Shown one piece after another: positions 40,980 to 49,367 of a DNA stretch of 64,000 nucleotides; the stretch's first letter is position 1; the number at the start of each line of letters is the position of its first letter. The notes under the pieces were generated by a model. That model ran no database searches and was not told where the DNA came from. It was given only the letters and a program-made list of their open reading frames with translations. The stretch comes from an uncultured Ruminococcus sp. (GTDB lineage Bacteria > Bacillota > Clostridia > Oscillospirales > CAG-272). The DNA lies in assembly GCA_902778145.1 (NCBI GenBank), contig CACYWW010000004.1, forward strand, positions 1 through 64,000, read 5' to 3'. The position numbers were made by a program, and so were the translations under genes.

Positions 40980-42794
40980 TCAAAGATACCGTTCGATCAT
41001 CTTGCCGGTCGTGAATCTGTCCTGCTTGTGCTGCTCGCGAATGCGTTCGGCATAAGCGACGAACGCGCGGCAAAGCTCCGGATGCTCGAACATTATCGTC
41101 AGATACGGAGCCTTCAGCCGTGTGACGGCGACAGCCTGTTCGGAGATGATCACCTTGACGTCCTCGAACGGATCCTCGGGTATCACGGTAAAACGATAGT
41201 TTGCGTACCCTTCGGAAAGCTCCGTGATATTGCGCAGGTGAATGGAGAATTCATCCGGGGTATACGGAACGCCGAGCCCCGGCAGATCCATGTATACCTC
41301 TCCGTTGAATAACGCCGACTCGTCCGGGAGCGGGGCGAATTCGTAAAGGAAACCGTCTTTGATATGTCGCGTCAGGAGTTCCTCCTGCCTGCTCCTTACG
41401 CCGAGCATACGGCGTCTTGTGACGTCGTCCGCTCCGACGCGGTCAAGCGCGGATACGAGCGTTTTTTCCGGCATCGAGGCAAGCGAAAGCGTGTTGTTGA
41501 ACATATAGAGCGAACGGGCGTCTCCGTTGCCGGAAGCGCCTGTCTGCTCGGTCGCGCACACCCTGGCAAGCTTTCCGGACCTTTCAAGAAGGTCTCTGTA
41601 TGACGCACCGTACGCCTCAAGCAGCGTGCCGTCGGTGTCGAACCTGTAGATACCTCTTTCATCTTCGGCTCCGGATACGTTGAAGCCGGATATACACGCG
41701 TACCCGGGACAGAGGAACACGGTCGCGGAAAACCGTTCCCCGACCCTGTCCCTGCAGTAGTAAGAGCTGATCATACCAGACGGATACAACGGCATCCAGC
41801 TTCTGATGGCGTCCGCCATCTCGGAAAGATCTCTTTTGATGTTGTGGATTATGTTTATCCGTACGCCCCGGGATACGCACATTATCATAAGCGCGGACCA
41901 TCTCGCGTGGAATACCGGATCGCTCACCATCCAGCTCATATTCTGATCCGAATATAAAAACAGCTCCTTATGACCTCTTTTGATCACGTTCCCGAGAAAT
42001 CTCAGAACGGCGCGGCAAAGGCCGTCTTTACCGTAGTAGACCGGCGAACTGTCGGAGAGTATGCTTTCATCGACCGCCTCTTCAAATGAAAGGGGCGGTT
42101 TTTTTACGTCTGCCGAAAACGCGCCTATCTGATCGAGAAGTCCCTCGACGAACGGAGAACTGTCTTTGTCGTCATTTCCGTAAAGCCAGATGAAAAGCAG
42201 CTCCGCGGCTTTATCGTGATCCGAAACGTCGTCCGCCGGGCTCCCGATGAGATCGGCGAGCTCAGCCGTCTTTCCCTGATCCTCTATGCGGCTGAGCAGA
42301 AGGGAGCAGATATCGTTCATCAGCTTGGGATTCGATCTCGGAGACCTGAACCCGCTCCGGAAACGGCTTATATAAGACGGATCGATATTGAGAGATCTGC
42401 CCATTCTGATGTTCGAAAGCCCGGTCAGCTCCATAACGGCGCTGAGCCTGTCTCCCGAGGCACGGTGGGGGGCTTTTTCCTTTGACGTCGTGCTTTTCAT
42501 TTGTGGCTCATTATCATCAAAAAGCCATGCCGAAAGCCGTTCTTTGATCATATCGGGCGAGCTTTTTCCGTCACATTGTATGAGTCCGCACAACCCGTCG
42601 ACCGATCCTTTTTCGTCGGCGCAAAGGTATATCCCGTTTATGAGCCTTGCGGCTCCGGAGCCTCCGCGCTTCGGCACTCTTTTGCCGCTCGTCAGACGGC
42701 TTACATATGACTTGTCACAGCGTGCGGCGCGTGCGAATTCCGCGGGTCTGACATTCAGAAGTGTGAACAACATGTATAATTTATCGCAAAACAT
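40980..42794 (-). CDS. Regulator with two tandem HTH domains and large sensor-like region
   Basis: A 604-residue protein starting at ATG 42794 (GGAGGT six bases upstream). Two similar Cro/cI-type HTH units are visible: ~8-55 (ARCDKSYVSRLTSGKRVP) and ~108-160 (LNIDPSYISRFRSGFRSP). The rest (~215-604) has a repeated pattern of strands and helices, including DQNMSWM and HNIKRDL, that I cannot assign; a PLD-like or ligand-sensing fold is possible. Its promoter is followed upstream by clustered TTGTCA/TGACAA sequences, so autoregulation is likely. Likely a DNA-binding regulator of the divergent membrane/exported-protein operon, by position only. Confidence 0.78.
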   Translation of the reverse strand: MFCDKLYMLFTLLNVRPAEFARAARCDKSYVSRLTSGKRVPKRGGSGAARLINGIYLCADEKGSVDGLCGLIQCDGKSSPDMIKERLSAWLFDDNEPQMKSTTSKEKAPHRASGDRLSAVMELTGLSNIRMGRSLNIDPSYISRFRSGFRSPRSNPKLMNDICSLLLSRIEDQGKTAELADLIGSPADDVSDHDKAAELLFIWLYGNDDKDSSPFVEGLLDQIGAFSADVKKPPLSFEEAVDESILSDSSPVYYGKDGLCRAVLRFLGNVIKRGHKELFLYSDQNMSWMVSDPVFHARWSALMIMCVSRGVRINIIHNIKRDLSEMADAIRSWMPLYPSGMISSYYCRDRVGERFSATVFLCPGYACISGFNVSGAEDERGIYRFDTDGTLLEAYGASYRDLLERSGKLARVCATEQTGASGNGDARSLYMFNNTLSLASMPEKTLVSALDRVGADDVTRRRMLGVRSRQEELLTRHIKDGFLYEFAPLPDESALFNGEVYMDLPGLGVPYTPDEFSIHLRNITELSEGYANYRFTVIPEDPFEDVKVIISEQAVAVTRLKAPYLTIMFEHPELCRAFVAYAERIREQHKQDRFTTGKMIERYL

Positions 42795-42818
42795 AATAAT
42801 ACCTCCGGGCATGTGTCC

Positions 42819-42847
42819 ATTATACCATGTTGAACGTATAAAATCAA
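42819..42847 (-). promoter_or_regulatory. Promoter of the tandem-HTH gene
   Basis: On the minus strand TTGATT (42842-42847), 17-base spacer, TATAAT (42819-42824), about 25 bases before the ATG. Confidence 0.65.
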
Positions 42848-42850
42848 CAG

Positions 42851-42888
42851 GTTGACAAATATATTGTCATTGTCAAATCGCGGTCAAC
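42851..42888. promoter_or_regulatory. Candidate operator: clustered TTGTCA/TGACAA half-sites
   Basis: TGACAA at 42853-42858 and TTGTCA at 42864-42869 form a 6-bp inverted repeat with a five-base spacer; another TTGTCAA follows at 42870-42876 and GTCAAC at 42883-42888 mirrors GTTGAC at 42851. The cluster lies between the two divergent promoters. Confidence 0.5.
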
Positions 42889-42890
42889 AC

Positions 42891-42920
42891 TTGTGATGAC
42901 GTGTCACGGTATAGTATAAT
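42891..42920 (+). promoter_or_regulatory. Promoter of the zinc-ribbon/exported-protein operon
   Basis: TTGTGA (42891-42896), 18-base spacer, TATAAT (42915-42920), about 27 bases before the ATG at 42947. Confidence 0.6.
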
Positions 42921-42946
42921 GATGAAAATACAAGGGAGGTGACAGA

Positions 42947-43915
42947 ATGTTTTGTCCGAAATGCGGAAATAAGCTTCCGGATAACGCGAGGTTCTGCGAT
43001 AAATGCGGAAATCCCGTCAGCGGCGTCCAAAGCGATATACCGCCGAAAAAAGCAGATGAACAACGTATACAGCCGCCTGAACAAAGCGTGCGGCGGACTT
43101 TCGGTTTTGCCGCTTCAGCCGCTGCCGGAGAGGCGGCGCTCGGCTCATACGGAGGCGGTCCGGCGGGGGCGATATCAGGCGTGATCCCGGGTCCCGCCAA
43201 AGTGATCGGAGCCGGTCTCAAATCGCTCTTCACGTCGATCGGCTCATCGTTCAAGGATCCGAAGAGACTCATCCCGGCATTCGTTATCGCGGCGGTGTGG
43301 CTCGTTCTGAACATACTGCAGGCTTGCGGGATAAACCCGGTACCTACGCGGATACTGTCGTTTCTGACGTTTGCGAACGGCGGTATGAGCGGAGGCTTTT
43401 TCGGCGCGATCGGCGGCATAATCGGCAAAGGTATCTTTGCGGGCGCGCTCGTTTCGCTGATAGGACTGTTCACACGCAAGGGCGGTGAAAAACGCTCGTT
43501 CAAGGATACGGTCAAGGGCGCGTTCGGCGTGTCGCTCGGCACGCTGTGGCCGTATATCTGCGGCATCGGCGCGGCGATGCTTCTGTACCTGTTCATCTCC
43601 GGCGGTGCGACTCGCATCTCATTCACGGGCGGCGTCGCGGCGTCGTTTCTCGCGGCGAGAGCGGTGCTGAATAACGGATTTATGCGGCGGCTTCTCGGAT
43701 CGTTCACGAAAAGCAAAAGTCCGTCGCACCCGAACGTAAGCGGGCTCATCCGCGGCTTGTCCGTCGGCTTCGCCGCTTCGGCTCTGATCGGACTGTCGGG
43801 CGTAAATCTCATTCTCGTCATCACAGGCTCGGTACTTTTTGCCGGCGGTATCGTGATGATGATCTTACAGGCCGCCGGCGTTGTTAAACTCGGAAAGGGG
43901 GCGAAGGTACAATGA
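42947..43915 (+). CDS. Zinc-ribbon multi-pass membrane protein
   Basis: A 322-residue protein. The N-terminus is a zinc ribbon (MFCPKCGNKL, then FCDKCGNP; Cys 3, 6, 17, 20), followed by a soluble linker and about five or six hydrophobic, glycine-rich helices (~105-300). Zinc-ribbon membrane proteins of this type are common in Clostridia and mostly unassigned. The good AGGGAGGTG site precedes the ATG. Its stop overlaps the next start (ATGA), so it is translated together with the 1,160-residue exported protein and could be its membrane partner. Confidence 0.8.
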   Translation: MFCPKCGNKLPDNARFCDKCGNPVSGVQSDIPPKKADEQRIQPPEQSVRRTFGFAASAAAGEAALGSYGGGPAGAISGVIPGPAKVIGAGLKSLFTSIGSSFKDPKRLIPAFVIAAVWLVLNILQACGINPVPTRILSFLTFANGGMSGGFFGAIGGIIGKGIFAGALVSLIGLFTRKGGEKRSFKDTVKGAFGVSLGTLWPYICGIGAAMLLYLFISGGATRISFTGGVAASFLAARAVLNNGFMRRLLGSFTKSKSPSHPNVSGLIRGLSVGFAASALIGLSGVNLILVITGSVLFAGGIVMMILQAAGVVKLGKGAKVQ

Positions 43916-46900
43916 AAAAAAGATTACTGAGATTATTGTGCGGCATATTCGCCGCGTGTCTGATCGCCTCGAACTTCGCATTCGTCTCTTTTGCGGCAGA
44001 GATATTCAATTACGATAAATTTATAAACGATCCGAGATACGAAGTCAGGGCGGAAACACGCAACAACTTTGAACTGGACTTCTACTGGGACGACGCGTAC
44101 CCGGACAAGGTAACGGATACGGGCGAAAAGCTTTTGCTTTACTATCTGTTCAACTCCCGCGACGCCAAGGAAAAAGCGGGATACCGCCTGTTTGAACAAA
44201 AGGTCCACCTGCTCTACAAGATCCCCTCCGTGTATACGAGTCTGTATACGCCGGGCCGCCAGTACAGATATTACGTTGCGGACTTCTCGGCCGGGCGCAA
44301 TGATGTCAAGGACAATATGTACGACGACCATATCAACGAATATCAGTATCAATACTACTACGAGGATTTCAGCAGGGAGAACAAGGGTCTTCAGCCGGGG
44401 GAAACGGAAGCGTATATTTACGGCTACGTGGTGGCGAATCAGCCGCATATCACCCTCTATCATTTGAAATACGGCAACACCCCCACAATGGAGGATGCGG
44501 CGCAGAAACAGTACGAAAAATGGAATAAGGGAAAAGAATCCAATACAGATGAGAGAAGCGCCATAACCGTGGAGCGCGTGGACGGCGGAGACAATATCCT
44601 TGTCGCCTACCACAGCTACTGGGACGATTCACCCAAGGAAACCTATAAAAGATTCAAGTACCACGAAGGCGGTTCTACGCTGATCGAGGAATTGAAGTAC
44701 GAATCGATCCAGGAAACCTACGAATACTACTACTATACCCGTATCCCCGGGATTTCGGACGTATATACCGTAAATCATCTGCTGATCAACAGGCTGGTCG
44801 GCTACAAGATCGGCCTGGTAAGCCCGAAAAAGGAAGCGGTCGATCTGTACAACGATCTGCAGGCGAAATGGCAGGCGACTGTTGCCATGGCGCCGGTTCT
44901 GTACAGTATGATGCCGGAGGTCAAAGCGGACGAACCCGTCACGTATGGCGGTTTTGAGCTTGCAGGCGTGACCAAGCACGCCGAAACGAACCCCGGCGAG
45001 GATGGGGGCGTATTTGTTCCCGGCACCATCGTAGAAGGCGTTCCGGGCGTTCCGGCCGCGATCGCGATCGGCGTCGCGGCGACCGGAGCGGCGATAGCCG
45101 GCGCGGCGGCGGCGTCCGTCGGCGGCAATTCGGACGACAAAAAGAAAAATCAGAAATCCTATAAGATGTACGTGCAAAAGGACTTCGGCGACGCGATACG
45201 GCGCGGAGGCGACAAGCCCGTCGTAATCCGGGCACGTATGGCGGAGGCAGACCTTTTGACCGGGGAAGAGCACGACCGCGGTGATCTGACCGGAAATATC
45301 GGCGTCTCCGCCGACGGAATGACCGTACACGGCGCGGCATTCGCGGGGCGCTACCTTGAAGCGACGGTCAGCGTGCCGGAAAGCAATCTGAACGATACGG
45401 CGAACATCACATTTACCTTCAACGGCGAGGGCGGCGTCTTTACCAACACGATCGTATTCCGCGTAGTGGACGGTCCGTCACTGAAATTCGTCGACGAGCG
45501 TGACGGTACCATGTATCACGAAAGCTGCGGAATCGACGCGATCCCGGGCGACGGATTTACCTATACCGAGCGCTTTATGATCGTCGACGCGCCGGTCGCA
45601 CCAAAACTTTCGGATATAACAGCGGTCAATACAGGCGAGTTTGATGTTAAGTTCGAGCTGACAGATCAGTCCGCGCTCTATAAAATGACCGTGAAGAACA
45701 ACACAAAACCCGATCCGGAACACGATATCTTCGCAAAGCCGAAGGACGAAAGCTTCGAGATCCACGTTAACGTCGAAGGCGAGAAGGAGCCCGTCAGGGG
45801 TTACGTAACGGTGAAGCTGTATCCGGAGGGCATCACAGTATCGTCCCGCGACGAGGGAAAGAAGAACAACGTAAAATACGTCCGCGTTCAGGCGTACGAA
45901 AAGGATCACGTCGGCGACCTTGACAGAAAATGGCAGGTCTCCGAGATGCAGTTCACGCTTGCCGTCAAGGGCGAGGACAAAGCGATCATCGACCCGGACG
46001 AGGCGAAATACAAATTCGAGAAGCTCAAGGGCTCGGGCGGTCTCGGTATGCGTGCCGACAAGGAGCAGTGTCTTGCCGAAAAGTACGAGTACAAAGGATC
46101 GTGGGGCGACTGGAACGATAAATTCACCTATACGTTTGAGCCGAACGCCGACCTCGCAGAGCCGGGTGACGGCACGTTCATGATGGTCGTTTTGCCGGCG
46201 TCCTGCGAATACGACGGCAAGACTTATGAAGTTGAGATACCGCTCAGACTTCGCGGCAAGGATCCGGATCCGATGGGAGACTGGGAGAAGGAATATAAGG
46301 AGCTTCAGCGCCGCATCCTTCAGTACTCACTGCCGGAAAACATGGATCACTGGATCGCACAGCTGAAGAAATGCGCGACGGAACCGCGCGCTTCGGTCGA
46401 GGAGATGCGTCTCGTCGGCAAGTGGATCCTGCGCGAGTACATGGCATACTGGACGACGCAGCAGAAGAGGGATCAGACCGAAGCGACGATGTATAACGTC
46501 ATCGTCAACGTGCTGGAGTGGACGAAATTCGCCGGAGACTGCGCGTTCTCATTCCTTGTCAACGCGTACGCCGGTCCCGTCGCCGACGCACTGATCTCTC
46601 CCGCCAAGGACTTCATCACAGGCGCGATCGGCGAGGTGATCGCCGCGCGTAATTTCGGCGAAGAAATAGACGTGGACAAATTCGAGTTCTCCAAAAACCT
46701 CGCGGCGGCGGGCGACAATCTCGTCTCCAACAGCATAGATCTGAAGGACTGGCGAAAGGCGGCGGCTACTCTCGGAGGTTACTTCTGCTACTGCGCCGTC
46801 AAGAACTATCTGCTCAAGCTCAGGGAAAAGAACGAATCGGATATCTGGGGTGCGCTGTGTGAAGCTTTCAAGGATATGACGGCGGCGGCGCTGAAGTCTA

Positions 46901-47394
46901 AAGCCGGCGATCTTATCGGCAAGTGGCTCAAGGAAAGCAAAAAATTCCAGGAGAAGATCGGGCCGTTCATCGCCAAATACTTCAAGGAGTCGAATTTCGA
47001 CACGCTCCAGAAAAAACTCAACGATTCGCTCGGACTTGAAGGGGAGCTGCGCAAGCTTGCGGGCTACGCGAACGACAAGGTCTTTGAGACAAAGGTCGCC
47101 GACGTTGTGGAAAAATATATAAGCGGTCTTGCCGGAGCGGGCTTTGACAAGCTGCGCGAGGTGTACGACGGATCGAAATTCGTGATCGAGGGCGGATACG
47201 TTTACTATTGCTTCAATATCGATCTGTTTGACGCCTTCCACTACGGCATCAGGCTCAATCTTACAAGGACCCTGCAGGCGATGAGCGGGGATTTCTTCGG
47301 ATGGTTCTATGACTTCTTCTTCGCGGGCGTTCCCGCCGCGGAGAGCGTTATCGAAAAGCCCAAGGATCCGCCGCTTCCGCCGGCAAAAAACTAA
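43912..47394 (+). CDS. Giant exported protein of unknown function
   Basis: A 1,160-residue protein with a Sec signal peptide (1-29, ending SFAA). Layout: a Tyr-rich N-terminal domain (~30-330); an Ala/Gly hydrophobic stretch (~380-405) followed by a Lys/Asp run; beta-rich, Ig-like segments (~420-785); and a helical C-terminal region (~800-1140) with long amphipathic helices and hydrophobic patches. No catalytic motif recognised. It ends with a Pro/Lys tail at a TAA just after an A6 run (47385-47390). In the other frame the text continues directly, so the true protein is probably ~1,300 residues. Coupled to the zinc-ribbon gene by ATGA. Confidence 0.8.
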   Translation: MKKRLLRLLCGIFAACLIASNFAFVSFAAEIFNYDKFINDPRYEVRAETRNNFELDFYWDDAYPDKVTDTGEKLLLYYLFNSRDAKEKAGYRLFEQKVHLLYKIPSVYTSLYTPGRQYRYYVADFSAGRNDVKDNMYDDHINEYQYQYYYEDFSRENKGLQPGETEAYIYGYVVANQPHITLYHLKYGNTPTMEDAAQKQYEKWNKGKESNTDERSAITVERVDGGDNILVAYHSYWDDSPKETYKRFKYHEGGSTLIEELKYESIQETYEYYYYTRIPGISDVYTVNHLLINRLVGYKIGLVSPKKEAVDLYNDLQAKWQATVAMAPVLYSMMPEVKADEPVTYGGFELAGVTKHAETNPGEDGGVFVPGTIVEGVPGVPAAIAIGVAATGAAIAGAAAASVGGNSDDKKKNQKSYKMYVQKDFGDAIRRGGDKPVVIRARMAEADLLTGEEHDRGDLTGNIGVSADGMTVHGAAFAGRYLEATVSVPESNLNDTANITFTFNGEGGVFTNTIVFRVVDGPSLKFVDERDGTMYHESCGIDAIPGDGFTYTERFMIVDAPVAPKLSDITAVNTGEFDVKFELTDQSALYKMTVKNNTKPDPEHDIFAKPKDESFEIHVNVEGEKEPVRGYVTVKLYPEGITVSSRDEGKKNNVKYVRVQAYEKDHVGDLDRKWQVSEMQFTLAVKGEDKAIIDPDEAKYKFEKLKGSGGLGMRADKEQCLAEKYEYKGSWGDWNDKFTYTFEPNADLAEPGDGTFMMVVLPASCEYDGKTYEVEIPLRLRGKDPDPMGDWEKEYKELQRRILQYSLPENMDHWIAQLKKCATEPRASVEEMRLVGKWILREYMAYWTTQQKRDQTEATMYNVIVNVLEWTKFAGDCAFSFLVNAYAGPVADALISPAKDFITGAIGEVIAARNFGEEIDVDKFEFSKNLAAAGDNLVSNSIDLKDWRKAAATLGGYFCYCAVKNYLLKLREKNESDIWGALCEAFKDMTAAALKSKAGDLIGKWLKESKKFQEKIGPFIAKYFKESNFDTLQKKLNDSLGLEGELRKLAGYANDKVFETKVADVVEKYISGLAGAGFDKLREVYDGSKFVIEGGYVYYCFNIDLFDAFHYGIRLNLTRTLQAMSGDFFGWFYDFFFAGVPAAESVIEKPKDPPLPPAKN

Positions 47395-47812
47395 CGGGAT
47401 CACAGTCGACGGCGACTTTGACCCGATCACGAAGACCGGGACCGGCACGTTCACCGTAAACGCGACCTATTCTCACGATTACGGCAAGGAGGCGGAGATC
47501 CGCGAAATGGTCTCGGGAGGGATGCTGCCGTCGGTCATGCCGCAATCCTGCTATGACGTTACGCTGAGCCTTTCCTTCAATGTGGAGATCAAGCCGAATC
47601 CCAACGGCGGAGGCGTCCTGTTCATCCTCAACGGCGGCGGATCGGTATCCTACGTCGGTGAGGTAGTCGGCAGTATATCCGGTATCAAAATAAATGAAGA
47701 CAGGAAGACGGTTTTTGAGGACGAGGAAGGACTCGTCATCACAATGAAGCCGTTCTCCGGCAGTTACAACGTCACATATAATGACGTGACGTATCTGTTC
47801 GGCGTGAAATGA
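47390..47812 (+). pseudogene. Out-of-frame C-terminal beta domain of the giant protein
   Basis: From the A6 run onward the +1 frame stays open for about 140 codons to TGA at 47812. It encodes a beta-strand-rich segment (TNGITVDGDFDP at the start, later LSLSFNVEIKPNPNGGG) that looks like a genuine domain. No ATG, GTG or TTG with a ribosome site begins it at the junction. With five instead of six A bases it would join the upstream protein smoothly (PPAK then TNGI). It may be a sequencing indel, a true frameshift mutation, or a phase-variable/recoded junction. Confidence 0.7.
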
Positions 47813-47840
47813 GCGCGGCGCACGTAATGAAAGGCGGATC

Positions 47841-48143
47841 ATGGAATACGGATATTCGATACTGATGGGGATCTTCGCCGGGGCGATCCTGGTCTACGCC
47901 GGAATTATGGCGCTGACCGGTGACTACAACATTCTGCCGGTCAGGGCGCGGCAGTCGGTCAAACCGAAGGACCCGAAAAAGTATACGGTAAGACTTGCTA
48001 AGGTGATCGCGCTCGTCGCGCTGTCTCCCGCGCTGAGCGCCCTTGCCGGACTGTGGAACATGCATGCAGCGCTCGTCGTCCTTTTCGTTACGATGGCCGT
48101 ATTCATATGGCTCGGAACACGGATCATGAAAGGCGCTGAATAG
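47841..48143 (+). CDS. Small membrane protein of unknown function
   Basis: A 100-residue protein with two to three transmembrane helices (~5-27, 52-70, 74-93) and a basic cytoplasmic loop (RARQSVKPKDPKKYTVRL). I do not recognise a family, although the layout recalls short DUF3784-like proteins. AAAGGCGG precedes the ATG, 28 bases after the end of the out-of-frame domain; it is probably the last gene of the zinc-ribbon/giant-protein operon. Confidence 0.7.
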   Translation: MEYGYSILMGIFAGAILVYAGIMALTGDYNILPVRARQSVKPKDPKKYTVRLAKVIALVALSPALSALAGLWNMHAALVVLFVTMAVFIWLGTRIMKGAE

Positions 48144-48175
48144 CTTCGCGTCCACGGCGATACGATCATAGAAAA

Positions 48176-48203
48176 AGCGCGGCCATCTGCAGATGACCGC
48201 GCT
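48176..48203 (-). terminator. Terminator of the second rpiB-like gene
   Basis: AGCGCGG (48176-48182) and CCGCGCT (48197-48203) with inner CATCTGCAGATG pairing; the minus strand then reads TTTTT. Also positioned to limit read-through from the plus operon. Confidence 0.75.
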
Positions 48204-48215
48204 GACTGTTCATGT

Positions 48216-48806
48216 TTATTTTCCTGACGCCTCGTCCTTTTTGTCAAAGTCGAGCGTAAGCTCGTAGTCGCCGAGATGTTTCATTTTGAAGCCGTTCTTT
48301 TTGTATTCCTCGTAGTTGAATGCTTCAAGCTCGTCTATCGCAAGCTTGTGGAATTCGTAGAAGTTGTGCCACCATTCCCAGCCGGAGCCGAGGGAGTTGG
48401 AAAGATAAGAGTCGGCTATGTCACACGCCATCTGCGGAGCCACGTAGAACGCGCCCATCGCAAGGACGTTGACGCCGTTGCCGGTTATCGCTCTTGTCGC
48501 CGCGGGAAGGCTTTCAACGACGCCCGCGTGGACGTGCGGGCATTTGCTCGCCGCTATATGGATGCCCATTCCGGTGCCGCAGAAGAGAAGAGCGCGCTCG
48601 AAATTGCCCTCCGATATCTGCGCTCCGACGCGAAGACCGACGCGATGGAACATATTTTCGGTATCGTTCGGGTCGCTGTCCTTGGTAACGCCCAGGTCTG
48701 TTATCTTCCAGCCCTTTTTGGTAAGATGCTCGACGACGACTTCCTTGAGCGGAAAGCCGGCAAAGTCGGCGCCGACAACGAGATACTTGTCTTTGATCGT
48801 TTTCAT
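48216..48806 (-). CDS. RpiB/LacA/LacB-family sugar-phosphate isomerase
   Basis: A 196-residue paralogue of RpiB with VVGADFAGFPLKE at 9-21, LLFCGTGMGIHIAAS near 82 and GNGVNVLAMGAF near 117. The C-terminal ~50 residues (YLSNSLGSGWEWWHNFYEF) are longer than in RpiB and resemble LacAB/erythrulose-phosphate-type isomerases. A sugar-phosphate aldose-ketose substrate is likely, but which one is unknown. The ATG at 48806 follows GGAGGC; an upstream start would overlap the promoter. Single-gene transcript. Confidence 0.88.
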   Translation of the reverse strand: MKTIKDKYLVVGADFAGFPLKEVVVEHLTKKGWKITDLGVTKDSDPNDTENMFHRVGLRVGAQISEGNFERALLFCGTGMGIHIAASKCPHVHAGVVESLPAATRAITGNGVNVLAMGAFYVAPQMACDIADSYLSNSLGSGWEWWHNFYEFHKLAIDELEAFNYEEYKKNGFKMKHLGDYELTLDFDKKDEASGK

Positions 48807-48837
48807 GATATGCCTCCGTATCATTATTTCTGATATA

Positions 48838-48866
48838 AGAGTACCACAAAGCGTACGATTTGTCAA
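48838..48866 (-). promoter_or_regulatory. Promoter of the second rpiB-like gene
   Basis: On the minus strand a perfect TTGACA (48861-48866), 17-base spacer, TACTCT (48838-48843) with an extended TG. Confidence 0.5.
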
Positions 48867-48968
48867 CGGCTGAGAGCAAAAAAATCGGGCTGACGACCAC
48901 CTTGTACGGGGATGCTCGTACGGTAAAACGGACGCCTTAAACAAAATTATTTTTTTTCGGAAAACCCC

Positions 48969-48997
48969 TTGACAAAACCGCTTTTTTTTGCTATAAT
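48969..48997 (+). promoter_or_regulatory. Consensus promoter of tRNA-Gln
   Basis: TTGACA (48969-48974), 17-base spacer, TATAAT (48992-48997): exact consensus, 20 bases before the tRNA. Confidence 0.9.
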
Positions 48998-49016
48998 AGC
49001 GCACGCAATCGAACAT

Positions 49017-49092
49017 TGCGGCATCGCCAAGCGGTAAGGCAACGGACTCTGACTCCGTCATTACCTAGGTTCGAATCCTAGTGCCGCAGCCA
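49017..49092 (+). tRNA. tRNA-Gln (CTG)
   Basis: 76 bases with encoded CCA. Acceptor TGCGGCA pairs with TGCCGCA, discriminator G; D-arm GCCAAGCGGTAAGGC; anticodon stem ACGGA/TCCGT with loop CTCTGAC (anticodon CTG); T-arm CTAGG-TTCGAAT-CCTAG. All arms pair fully. Confidence 0.96.
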
Positions 49093-49093
49093 G

Positions 49094-49121
49094 AAAAAAC
49101 CTCGCGTAAGCGAGGTTTTTT
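49094..49121 (+). terminator. Terminator after tRNA-Gln
   Basis: CCTCGC-GTAA-GCGAGG with an A run before and TTTTTT after; bidirectional in form. Confidence 0.88.
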
Positions 49122-49126
49122 CAACT

Positions 49127-49221
49127 AAATCCGTCCTTCGGACGGGATAAATCCACTTCGTGGATGAAATCGCTGCGCGATGAAATCCGCACTGACGTGC
49201 GGGATACAGAGGACGGATTTG
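49127..49221. repeat. MITE-like element made of consecutive small hairpins
   Basis: A ~95-base unit bounded by 10-bp inverted repeats, AAATCCGTCC (49127-49136) and GGACGGATTT (49212-49221). Inside are four tight stem-loops: 49131-49145, 49151-49165, 49169-49181 and 49187-49202. The bases to about 49255 repeat related words (GATTTCATCG, CGATTTCATCCG). No coding capacity; consistent with a non-autonomous dispersed repeat, and similar hairpin chains occur in gut Clostridia. Confidence 0.65.
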
Positions 49222-49289
49222 ATTTCATCGTGAGCGAAGCGAACGATTTCATCCGAGCCCGCCTCACCGCAAACATCACTTTTGACGGA

Positions 49290-49318
49290 TTGACTTTTTC
49301 ACAATTCTGCGATATAAT
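49290..49318 (+). promoter_or_regulatory. Promoter of the A+T-rich orphan gene
   Basis: TTGACT (49290-49295), 17-base spacer, TATAAT (49313-49318), about 45 bases before the ATG at 49368. Confidence 0.75.
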
Positions 49319-49367
49319 GAAGAAAAAAACGTATTAGAAATGTTAACAAATAATAATCGGTGAAAAT

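Noticed and set aside
47385..47391. Programmed -1 frameshifting at A AAA AAC
   Set aside because: The -1 frame meets a stop after about 23 codons; the long open domain is in the +1 frame, so a functional -1 event does not explain it.
49131..49202. CRISPR-like regular hairpins
   Set aside because: The stems differ in sequence and there are no equal spacers or cas genes; it fits a hairpin-chain repeat better.
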